Shown here: piece after piece, positions 47,669 through 58,300 of the stretch
Layout of the letters: each line of letters opens with the position of its first letter
How positions within the stretch are numbered: the stretch's first letter is position 1
Source: Halichondria panicea
Lineage: Eukaryota; Porifera; Demospongiae; Suberitida; Halichondriidae
Direction of reading: 5' to 3'
DNA length: 64,000 nt
Assembly (NCBI RefSeq): GCF_963675165.1
Contig: NC_087379.1
Span: 3,042,201-3,106,200, forward strand
The notes under the pieces: model-generated
What the model saw: only the letters and a program-made list of their open reading frames with translations
The model's database searches: none
Told to the model about the DNA's origin: nothing
Made by a program: the position numbers and the translations under genes

Positions 47669-50432
47669 TTAAAGTTTGGCTACAGTTAGTTTTTCTTTCA
47701 TTGTAAATCTACTTAACCTGAGAGTTGATATGTCAAATGACAGTGGTCTGTCGAGAACCATTTCAGTTAGTACTTGACCAATGGCTGGAGCCAACTTGAA
47801 TCCAATACCTGCAAATCGATGTGTGTACGTAGTATGTTATGAAGAAGTCTGCTTGTACAGTAATTACATTTATATGTTCAAGCACTCAGTAAGACATTTA
47901 AAAAGGCAGGTACATATACCTGAGAACCCTGCAGCAAACAGCAGGTTAGAGTGACCTGGCACTTCATCCACAATTGGCAAAATGTCAGGAGTCAGCTAGA
48001 GGTGTGTGAATGAGAACACACAATATAGATACAAACTATAACCAGAGAAGGGCATGCTAATTTTGCACAGTTTGTGGCTGGGGTTAGGAGTTCAATTTTT
48101 CTTATCAACTAACTGAGTAGACACATGGCTCAAAGATGGCTGGTGTTGTAGCGACTCCTCTGAGGTAAGTTTTGATGAACTGGACCACCTTCTCCACTGA
48201 CTCTGGTCCAGCCCCTCCCTCATCACGATCATCAACCTCTATGTCACGAGCTGTTCGGTAATACACCTGCATGGAGAAAATGAAGCCTTATACTGCGGGC
48301 ACACATACATTCCATCGACATATTTACTGTCCCAATTTCTAGAAGCTGGTAATGAGAAGTAAATTTACGTACTTGGTCACCGGGAAAGCTCAGCCAATTC
48401 TTACCTTGATAAGTCCAGGGTATTCATATTGTGGGAAAGCATAAAACTTGTCCATCTTCAGCACCTCATTCTCATAGACTAGGATGGGGAATTTGTCGAG
48501 GGAGAATTTATCAGGACAGTCCACTTTAAAGTACAATACCTCTGCCCTCTGTACCTGAGGGGGCGGGGGTCAAATACATACCTACATGTATCATGACAGT
48601 ACATTACTGCTGTGACAAAGCATGGTGAGGACAACTCGGAAAAGAGGTATTGAGTACGAATGACATAATTATGAATGTTGCACAAATACTGGTAAAAATG
48701 GCTTAGAATGAGTGCATCACTTCAATTTAGGAGCCATAGATCTAAACTAGTCACATGCAGTATACCATTCGCTGGAAACTTTAAATGTTGGTTAAAGTAT
48801 CTTAGTTAGATACCTTGATAGGCAATTGCACCCCGAGCTTGCTGATGAGTTTGGGGGCCCAGGCTCCTGCAGTGATGACTACCTTCCGTGAGCTGAAGTC
48901 TCCCTTGTTAGTTCTCACAATCACCCTGTCTCCAGGAACAATGTCCATCACACAGTGGTTGTCAAGCAGCACACCACCTCCGCGCACAAACAAGTCCTGT
49001 AGATGAAGTTACACGTCATGTGCACTTCTCAGGGTTTTAACTTATGAGAGTGTGCGTGTGGGATTGCAGATATAGCTTTCAATATCTGAATAGTGGAATA
49101 TGTCTTATTACACCATTGTTTTCACTACGTACTTCTAGCACCATACTGTTTGAAATGCGACTTTGCATAACTTATTCGGTTAATAGACACACTTCGAGGT
49201 TACAGTAACATACGTACTTGAAAGGTTGCTACTATGAGTGAAGGTGCTAGCAGTTTAGTGGAAGGTCTGTTGTCCCAGACACAGCTGAAGTCGTCAGGCA
49301 TACTGATCTGGTCTGGAAACCTGCTGTTCATCTGGGGATTAGCAAACATAGGTAAAGAGGTGACGAAAGAGCAAAATACATATTGACCTACGTACACTAT
49401 ACACTGCACTGAACATGTTATGCCATCTCTGTATTGTAAACAACTATAAGATTGAGCCACCAATATTTGTCAACAGTAAAAACAGAATGAGAAAATGGAC
49501 TCATCCAATATTTGAGAGCTCTCCAGCATTATTAAGATCATTCAGTTCACATTAAACCAAGGGATTAGAATAACCAGAGGGAGTGAGAATGAGCTTCTAA
49601 AATATAGTAAATATAGTCAACAGGGAGGGTATACGTCATCCCGGAGATTGCATAAAAAATTGCCTATGATGTTAGTGACACAGAACCACTTATACCTCTC
49701 TGGCAGAGATGAGGGGCTGCTCCACACTGTCCTCCCTCACTGCATCAATTGTACGCTGTATGTAGGGACAGTCCTTGCGACCAAAGGACACAACACTCAC
49801 TGGTCTGTACATGCATAAATTAATTATTGTGTGAAAGCGCCTCAGTAGAAATATTCTAACACCATAGGCTGGTGCAGCGAAATCGTGGTAACTATTGAAA
49901 GCTATGTGTGGGGGATGAAGAAAATAGGGGCAGAAATTAGGGAAAGAGTGGTGGGTGGAGAAGAAAAGGAAAAGAGTAAGGGGTAGCGAGAAGAAAGCAG
50001 CTCTCTCCTTTTCTTTCCCACATCAGCTTACGTGCAGAGCTTTTTGCCACATTTATCACTGAGCTCCTGGTATACTTTAGCTGACTCAGCAAACATATGG
50101 TTGACAGCGTCCGGCTGAGTAGAAAACTTCCTCGTAAACCTTGACCCCCCGTGAGAGCTGCCTCGGGTGTGGAGGGCATGAAACTGCATTTACAGAACAT
50201 GTATGGTACAGTGACTAAACATTTGTACACACAATAACATGCTATAAAGACAGTTCTGTACATTACAGAAATAATTTTTAATTTGGCAGCACATGCAGCT
50301 TAATTAAGTGTTCTGCACCCTCTTGCTTACCTGCTCCAGAAGCAGCACTCTCCTGACTCCATTCTTGATGAGCTGGTATGCAGTAGAGCTTCCCTCCACC
50401 CCTGCTCCCACTACTATCACATCATAGTCCAT
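47669..50432 (-). CDS. Peroxisomal sarcosine/pipecolate oxidase-like, copy 1
   Basis: Nine exons on the minus strand (50331-50432, 50032-50183, 49696-49804, 49218-49331, 48814-48996, 48405-48554, 48114-48266, 47920-47995, 47669-47808) give 392 residues, close to the 390 of PIPOX. Phases agree throughout. An N-terminal Rossmann FAD motif, [15 protein letters not shown], is followed by [11 protein letters not shown], the flavin-contact motif of the MSOX/PIPOX family. EPCVYSLTPD contains Cys318, the expected covalent FAD attachment site. [14 protein letters not shown] is the conserved C-terminal motif. The protein ends AKL, a canonical peroxisomal PTS1. It should oxidise N-methyl or cyclic imino acids (sarcosine, L-pipecolate) with O2, releasing H2O2 inside peroxisomes. 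A tandem paralogue starts 289 bp upstream. Confidence 0.93.
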
Positions 50433-50720
50433 TTCTCATTTTCCCAATATTTTATCGAGGGCGGCAATTAACATAAAGAATTGTGTACATGTTGTGACTT
50501 TTGAGATTGTACATGTAGAATCTATTTTTTTACAATACTCTTCAATCTATGTTCAACCTTCCCTATAGGTTTAGCTGCGTATGTTTAATTATTACGATTC
50601 TAGTGAACAAGCAAACAGCTTAGATATAAATTATTATAGGCCAGGGATCACAATCAGAACATGAGCACACGAGGTGTGTATGAATGAATGTTAGAAAACA
50701 AAACACAAAACGCACAAAAT
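50433..50720. promoter_or_regulatory. Spacer between tandem oxidase genes
   Basis: The 288 bp between copy 2's stop and copy 1's start must contain copy 2's 3' UTR and the promoter of copy 1. No specific motif is recognised. Confidence 0.35.
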
Positions 50721-53700
50721 TTAAAGCTTTGGTTTAAAAAACCTGGCTACTCTAAACGCTGTGAGATCAAAGGACAACGATTTGTCAAGTGTCATTTCAG
50801 TGAGCAATAGTCCAACTGTGGGAGAAATCATAGCCCCTCTGCCTGCAGGGATGATTGTCAGAACGCTCTATTGAAGGGTTACAAAATCAGTTATTTGGTG
50901 AAATGAGCAGTCACCATTTCATAATTACAATGCAGAGATGATGTTTAGAGGCATGAAACTCACCTGACATGCCAGCAGCAAACACGATGTTGGGGTGTGC
51001 AGGAACTTGGTCAATGATGGGCAGCCTATCGTCGGTCATCTGAACCAAGCAAATCATAGTTTTCATGTAAAGCAGCTTTATACATACACCTATATACAAT
51101 GGGAGAATGTGGCTAAGCTGACGTAAAAGGATAAAAGTACGTACAAGAGGCTCTGAGAGTGTCTTCAAAGATGATAAAGCAGCAAGCATTCTACTAGTTT
51201 TATCAACCAATGAAAGATTGCAGTAAACTAGGCCTAAGGGGTACGTGTTAGTAAATGACCACTGTGGGTATATATCCCTTGTACTTTATTACACAGGTAC
51301 ATGTATATGTATTACTTAACTAGGCAGATTTGCACTTTACAGAGTAACATTACTGCGACAATCTTACGGAGTAGACACAAGGCTCAAAGATGGCTGGTGT
51401 AGTAGCGACTCCTCTGAGGTAAGTTCTGATGAACCGGACCACCTTCTCCACCGACTCTGGTCCAGCCCCTCCCTCATCACGATCATCAACCTCTATGTCA
51501 CGATACGTGCGATGGTATACCTGGCAATTTAGAGCAATAGAAATATTATTAACTAACTAATGTCACGATAATGCCACGGTATACCTGGGGAATTCGGGCA
51601 ATGTTTTTGCTAATACATAGGCTAGGGGCAAAACTACAAATCCGTAGAAAATTAAGTGCTATTTACTGCAACCAAACTCACCTTAATCATGCCAGGGTAT
51701 TCAAACTCAGGGAAAACAAAGCAGTGCTCCTTGCCTCTCTCGTATATCACCCACGGAAACACCTCAGGTTTGAAATCATCTGGATTATCCACCTTCCAAT
51801 AAAGTACCTCAGCTCTTAATATCTGCACATCCACAAAGAAACAAATTGAGTCAGTGCATTTGTGTAGTGCACACATGAAGTTACTTGATGGAGGTTGATT
51901 GAGTAACAATGGTAACTAAATGCTGTAGCTAAAGATTTTAGAAAAAAACTGTGAGCACCTTGATAGGCAACTGCACCCCGAGCTTGCTGATGAGTTTGGG
52001 GGCCCAGGCTCCTGCAGTGATGACCACCTTCCGTGAGATGAAGTCACCCTTGTTAGTTCTCACAATCACCCTGTCTCCAGGAACAATGTCCGTCACACAG
52101 TGGTTGTCAAGCAGCACACCACCTCCGCGCACAAACAAGTCCTGTCAAGGAACATGGTAAATAATATCAATGCGGCGGTTATTGCTACTTGCAGGCCTAA
52201 TTCAGAGTGAGCTAAAGAAACGGCAGACAGAGTTCTGTGAAATACTCCACTATGTTATACAACCATTCACTGCAGGTACCTGGAAGAGACACAATATTGC
52301 TGTCATGTTTAGGAGCTTCATGTCTGGCTCAATGAGACCAATGTAGTCCTCAGGCACACACAGTCGTGAGGAGTAGCGCTGATTGATCTGGAATAATTAA
52401 ACTTAGCTACTGGAGTTTGCAGAATCTTTGCAACACACCAGTAAAAGTGTAGAGCGTTACGCGTTCCTTATATGGATTTTGTGTACACACTGTGGTCTGT
52501 TTTACTAGGAGCATTTCCCATATAAGGAACCACAGTGCTACACACTTCTATTCATGTGTTGCAAAGATTCTGCAATCTCCAGTATAATATAGTAGTTAGA
52601 ATAACTACCTAGTTATATATTCATAGCTCCTACAGTGCAAATCAATCATACCCTCATGATAAAGTAAGAGAGCGAGTCCATTTTGAAACCAAATTAGCGG
52701 GCCCTAAGTGCTACCTTAGAAAAATATGTCAATCTAATTCTACAATTACACAGCTGCACACATAGCTGCACCTCCTTTGCTGAAATGACTGTGCTAGGTA
52801 TACCATCTTTCTTGAGGCGGCTAATAGTCTGGTTTAGCACAGGGTCACTGCCTGAGTTGAAACTGAGCACATCTATTGGACTAATGATGTGTGTCATGGG
52901 AACGATCTTGAGACAATGCATACGCATACCAAACGTAAGACACATGAATCATGTGAATGTAATTACATAATTACAAATATGACACAGACTGCACGAAAAC
53001 AAAAATTAAGTCAGCCCCACATTTACCAATAAAGCTGCTTCCCATTCTCTCTCTGTAACTCAGCAAACATGTCAATAGAGAGGGTGACCATTCTAGAGAA
53101 TTCCCTCAGATGACTGGTCACTGCTTGCCTAGTACACCTGGACCCACCGTGAGAGCTTCCTCTGGTGTGCCGCGCATGAAACTGTATGAATTAAATCGAT
53201 TGAAGTAATGTACGTTAGCCATGTGGGTTGAAAAATACGGCAGTGATAGGTAGCTCCTCACCCTAATAGAAGCACCAAGATCAAAAATAGGTGCCCAGTA
53301 AATTCTAGATAAAAATTATAACGCGGCTTTTAATCAAAGCTAAAATATACAGTAGATTCTCGTTAATCCAGGACAGTGCAGCTTGGCCGGACCGAGAGAT
53401 GCCGTATTTCAGAAAATAGCCGCAGCTAAAAAGCGGTCCCTATAATCTAATGACTCGAGGATAATGAATCATTAATTTAACGAATTTGATCTGCCAAACC
53501 ACACTCAAAACGTCATATCTGCCCGTGATAAATGTATAAAAAACCTATACTTTGAGGCAGCCATTACTGGCCGGTATACGGAATAGCGAGTGGCCACATT
53601 TCAGGGTGAAGTTTGTGCAGTAAACATCTAGCTAGCAATCCGTGCCAAACCAAATGGCCGGTATATCGAGGTGGCTGTACTTCAGAGAGCCGGAATAGCG

Positions 53701-54013
53701 AGAGTCTACTGTACATACAAAAATAATTATCCACTTATACAGCCTCATGGAACAGTTATTAGACCTACTATATAGTAACGCTATTAAAGCACCACTCCAA
53801 CACAAGTATTAATCTAGAGTTCTATTTGTGTAATTTTTGAGGTGCTGTAAATAGAAAGACGGTATAAAGTTACTACTATGTGACGAGAACATCTAAGGCT
53901 GTAAACTTTACCTGCTCCAGAAGTAGCACTCTCCTGACTCCATTCTTGATGAGCTGGTATGCAGTAGAGCTTCCCTCCACCCCTGCTCCCACTACTATCA
54001 CATCATACTGCAT
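50721..54013 (-). CDS. Sarcosine/pipecolate oxidase-like, copy 2 (diverged; one doubtful junction)
   Basis: Exons on the minus strand: 53912-54013, 53027-53181, 52772-52906, 52280-52387, 51959-52141, 51682-51822, 51368-51520, 50964-51039, 50721-50842. The FAD motif [26 protein letters not shown] and the flavin-linking EPCVYS are kept. The usual GFSG-GFKLAP motif has become [11 protein letters not shown], losing the conserved lysine. It ends PKL, a non-canonical PTS1. Exon 2 ends in phase 2, but the only AG before the next coding block gives an immediate stop. A 22-nt micro-exon inside that 120-bp gap (about 52967-52988, donor GTAATT) would restore frame to 398 residues; otherwise the gene is frameshifted. 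Exons 1, 5 and 7 are nearly identical to copy 1 while exons 2, 3, 4 and 6 are strongly diverged. It may have a new substrate or be decaying. Confidence 0.75.
52408..52584. mobile_element. Short foldback MITE
   Basis: A 177-bp element with inverted arms of about 45 bp starting TACTGGAGTTTGCAGAATCT (right arm complement TACTGGAGATTGCAGAATCT), plus inner arms around CCTTATATGG/CCATATAAGG. It lies in the intron between coding blocks 3 and 4 of oxidase copy 2. Confidence 0.75.
53350..53711. mobile_element. pogo/Tigger-like non-autonomous element, copy 2
   Basis: 362 bp with ends CAGTAGATTCTCGTTAATCC and the complement of CAGTAGACTCTCGCTATTCC, flanked by TA. It is the inverted counterpart of 5597-6026, with shared internal blocks (GGCCGGTATA, GCTAGCAATCCGTGCC). 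It lies in the first intron of oxidase copy 2. Confidence 0.78.
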
Positions 54014-54072
54014 AATAATGATAGCCGGATAGGTAAAGATCATCAATAACAATGTACATTCTACTGTACTGC

Positions 54073-54134
54073 TAGACTGGCGGCGACAGCCCCTCGTCGC
54101 GCTACACGCTCGGGCGGCTGTCACCGCCAGTCTA
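54073..54134. repeat. GC-rich hairpin
   Basis: 19-bp arms TAGACTGGCGGCGACAGCC and GGCTGTCACCGCCAGTCTA (one mismatch) around a 24-base loop. CTACTGTACTGC occurs directly on both sides, a possible target duplication. It lies just upstream of the second oxidase gene. Confidence 0.65.
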
Positions 54135-54298
54135 CTGTACTGCATGGACAACACTGCATGGACACAGCCTAGCCACTGCTGAAGCAACTCAAGCCCCAGT
54201 ACAGTGTGCATAAGTTTTAGGCCTGGGAGCCTGGGAGACATACTATACAGAGAGAGACAATTGGGTATGTAAAAACCACCAGACTAGATGATCTCTAA

Positions 54299-54341
54299 AA
54301 TTCATAGATTGAAGAGCTATAAACTCTTCAATCTATGAATT
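54299..54341. repeat. Perfect 18-bp inverted repeat (hairpin)
   Basis: Arms AATTCATAGATTGAAGAG and its exact complement with a 7-base loop. No T-tract or RNA gene accompanies it. Confidence 0.8.
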
Positions 54342-54548
54342 GATTAAATCATTGATTTTATAGTTCACCTTTCTCATAGAGTTAGAATTAGAATTCTAAA
54401 CTGTTTTGATGCTTTTGTATCTAAAGTGATCAAACAGCTGTATCATCAACACACACTGCACTATGCACACATGTGACCAGGGATAAAGTCCCTATGTGAC
54501 AGCATGCTAAATACCGTGCACAATTAGTCCCTCCATAAAAGGTAACTA

Positions 54549-55288
54549 TAATTGTATGAGAGGTGAATAGTGCCAAAAAAAAAACGAATTTGCTGTGTTA
54601 GGAGGCGGCGGTGTTTACTTGGTGGCGGCGGCTTAACCTCGAGGGTGGCGGCAGTGTCAGTTGTTGGCGGCGCTTAACCTCCAGGGTGGCGGCAAGTGTC
54701 AGTTGGTGACGGCAATGTGGTTGGTGGCGGCGGCTTAGCCTCGAAAATGTAAAGGCCAGCCGTGAATATAGAACCACTTGACCTTAGCTAATAGAGAAAC
54801 AGAGGGTTGCTCCAGCTAGCCTCGAGACCATGAGCAGTCTGATATCAGGTCAGCGCTAGAGCAACTGTCTGGACTGGTCTTGACCACTCCACAATCCCTC
54901 CCAGACACTAAAAACAAGCTTGAGAAGTAGTCTGCCAAGATAACTTTAATTAGTTAAAGGTCAAGTGGTCCAACATTATCTTATTATTCACATCCACATT
55001 AATATATTCGAGGCTAAGCCGCCTCCACCAAGTAAACACCCGACGTAACCTCGAGGTTAAGCCGCCGCCACCGTAGATAGAGTCTCTACACTCTCATGCC
55101 GCCACCAAAAAACACCAGCCGCCACCATAGATAGAAGAAGGAAACAGCCTCCGCCACATTCGAGGTTAAGCCGCCGCCACCTAGTAAATACCCGCCGCCA
55201 CCTTCGAGGTTAAGCCGCCGCCACCAAACAAACACCCCCCCCTCCTAAAAACATCCTCCTTTTGGCACTACTCACCCCTCATATAATT
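54549..55288. mobile_element. Large GGC-rich foldback element, about 740 bp
   Basis: Outer inverted ends resemble each other: AATTGTATGAGAGGTGAATA with AGTGCCAAAA on the left, and complement-type AATTATATGAGGGGTGAGTA with AGTGCCAAAA on the right. Each arm carries a minisatellite of GGTGGCGGCGGCTTAACCTC units, opposed in orientation (54596-54745 and about 55005-55245), around a central unique segment. It ends 83 bp before the first receptor-like gene. No long open frame supports a protein. Confidence 0.75.
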
Positions 55289-55371
55289 GTACTTGGTTAC
55301 AATCTAGTTACAGTAATGCATCTGCTAGTGTAAACATAAGCTAGCCACTGATCTGTAGTTTCACAAAAAAG

Positions 55372-58300
55372 ATGGTTTCCTTGCTAGCAGTTATTCTAGC
55401 TTTACAACTAGTGCAGGGCTCTTACAGCATTGATGAATATGAAACTGTGATTGCTGTAACGAGTTCCACACATTCTGAGCTAAATCCTGACTGTCTCAAT
55501 GGATCTCACTTCCAATACAGTATCGATGAGTTACCTTCCAACATATCGAATGGAACTTTATTGAGATTTTGCTCCAACTCTATAGTGCTAAAAAGAAACA
55601 TGGCACTTTCTGATGCTAACCGAATAGCTTTCGTGGGCTTTGAATTTACTAAACTGACTTGTATTGATGAGAGTGGTGTGGGAATAGAATTGAGCAACAT
55701 TCAAGATTTGGAAATAAACAACATCGCTATTGAAGCCTGCGGGAGAGTTGCCAGCATAGACACATATCCTTATCGAAACGTCAAGGCCAGTCTCATCATT
55801 CAGAATTCTGTTAACATTAATCTGAGGAATGTGACGATCACTAGTAGCCCTGGGACTGGACTGGCCTTATTCTACAACAGCGGATCAATCGAAATCATTG
55901 ACTCTATTTTCGAGAGAAGTGGACTTGATGGTCAAACAGGTGGCAATGGAGTATATGTAGAAACTGGACCCTCCACCTATATAGTTAGTGATTCACCAGC
56001 AAATTATGATATTAGGAACTGCTCCTTTCTAAACAACAGCGCTGTTACTGGGAAAGATAGTACTATCAAAGGTTTTAGTCGTTTTGACAAAGGTGGCGGG
56101 TTGTGTATGTATGTTCGAGGCAGTGAAAATGTCGAAATTGATATCACAGACTCCCTGTTTATTGGAAATCAAGCTCAAAAGCATGGAGGTGGTCTCTTTG
56201 TTGCTTACAATGGAAAATGCACAAACAACACTGTAATAGTTTCGAAAACTGAATTTCGTACCAATACAGCAAAATACGGTGGTGCAGTGTACTCGGGATA
56301 TCTACACAGTCGGTACCCTAACTTTGTGACCCCTCAAAATAGCTCATTGAGGTTCGTCTTCGTAAACTTCATTGATAACAGAGCTGAGTATGGTGGAGGT
56401 TTTAGCTTATTCTCTACCAAGACCCCTAACCAAGACTCCAATGACAAAGTTAGACTTGAAAACTGTTATTTGACTGAAAACAGCGGCCAGTATGGGGCAG
56501 CTGTAGCTCTTCTCCCCAATGCTTGGAACATTAACACACCAGGTTACTTACCCACTCCAGTTTTTGTGAACTGCTCCTTCACAAAAAATGTCGTTATGAG
56601 GAAACAATTATCAAACATTGGTCAGTATTACAACGAGTACTCCAAGGGCTCTGGAGCGTTTAACTGTTTCAATCACCGAGTCCATTTTGAAGAAAATACA
56701 ATTTTTGAAAACAATATCGGAACTGCAATGTTTCTCGACTCATGTGTGAGCATATTCAAAACGAACTCTTTTACACGTTTCGAGAATAACACTGGTTACC
56801 AAGGAGGTGCTGTGTATGAGCTGTCTTCAGTGATATTTATTAGTGACGGGTCCACCTTACGTTTCAATGGCAACACGGCTGATGATAAAGGCGGGGCTAT
56901 ATACGAACACACATCGTCGATGCTCATTTACCACTATTCAAAAACATGTTTCATTGATTACAACGAAGACAGAACAGAGGTCGCAGATAGAAACATTACA
57001 GTATCTTTCAGGGACAATTACGCTGGTCGATACGGCCATTCGATTTACGCATCCTCTTTGAGTCCCTGCTACAATCGTTTTTCTTTCACCGCTTCCGATT
57101 TATCTATGGACATTTTCAATCAAGTCGGTAACTTTACTTACTCACCCGCTGGAAGAATCAAAGAGCTAGCCACCGCAGCTAACCACTCAAACGTAACTGA
57201 TGAGAACTGGTCGGGCCATCTTTCGTTCATTCCTGGAAATGAGATGGAGCTTCCTATTGTTGATATCGATGATTTTGGGCAGGATGTACAAATGAGTTAC
57301 TTGGTAACGATTGAAAACCATGGTGATGCCAATGTTTCAAGCAATCACTACAACTCAGAGATTTCAAGCCACAAAATTTTATTGTTTGGAAAAGAAAACG
57401 ACAAAGCCACTGTTACATTGTCTGACACATCCCCTCGTCAAAATGCTGTTTCGTTCCAAATTACGATGCTACCTTGCCCTCCTGGGTTTATTCTAGATCG
57501 AGTGTCAATGGAATGCATCTGCTCATTCAATACGGATGAAACTTACGTTGGAATCGATAATTGCAACCTCACACTTCACAGAGCGTACAGCAAAAAAGGA
57601 TACTGGTTTGGCTATAAAAACAACCAAACTGAGAATGAAGACTCTCTCATTTCTGGGTATTGCCCTTCTGGTTTTTGCTCAACAGGGGGTGAGAGACGCC
57701 TTCTTCCCGGGACAGCTAATCGAGAAGAACTAAATGAAATCATGTGCTCCTATTCACGAAGTGGGACCCTCTGTGGCCGCTGTACAGACACCTCTTCAGT
57801 ATATTACCACAGCATGCAGTTTAAGTGTGAGTCAGACTCGTTATGTCACCTGGGCTGGTTGTTTTACATACTCAGCGAATTAATACCTGTTACTATAGTT
57901 TTCCTCCTGATTATGTTTTTGAACATTACCTTCACTTCGGGCCTAGTTAATGGGTTTATTTTCTATAGCCAAGTAATCGAGGTAGTGCGTCTTCTATCAA
58001 GCGATTTGATTCGCTCTTCACCGACAATCAAATTTATTAATAACATATATTCGCTGATTTATTCGAGCTTTTCTCTGGATTTTTTCTTCCATGACAATCT
58101 GTCGTACTGTCTCTGGAAAACTAGTAAAGCAATCGACATGGTAGCATTTAAATATGTAACGCTGCTGTATGCCTTCTGCCTTGTAATTTTTATCACGGTT
58201 ATCATAAAGAAATGCACAATGAAGTGTTGCTACAGTTATAAGCTTTCTCGCTACTTCTCCTGGCTCACAAAGTACTTCAGTTTTCATGGCAACATTATTC

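Noticed and set aside
53876-54241. Longer minus-strand frame upstream of oxidase copy 2
   Set aside because: The extra N-terminal sequence is not in copy 1 and overlaps a GC-rich hairpin. The start at 54013 gives an N-terminus of the same length as copy 1.
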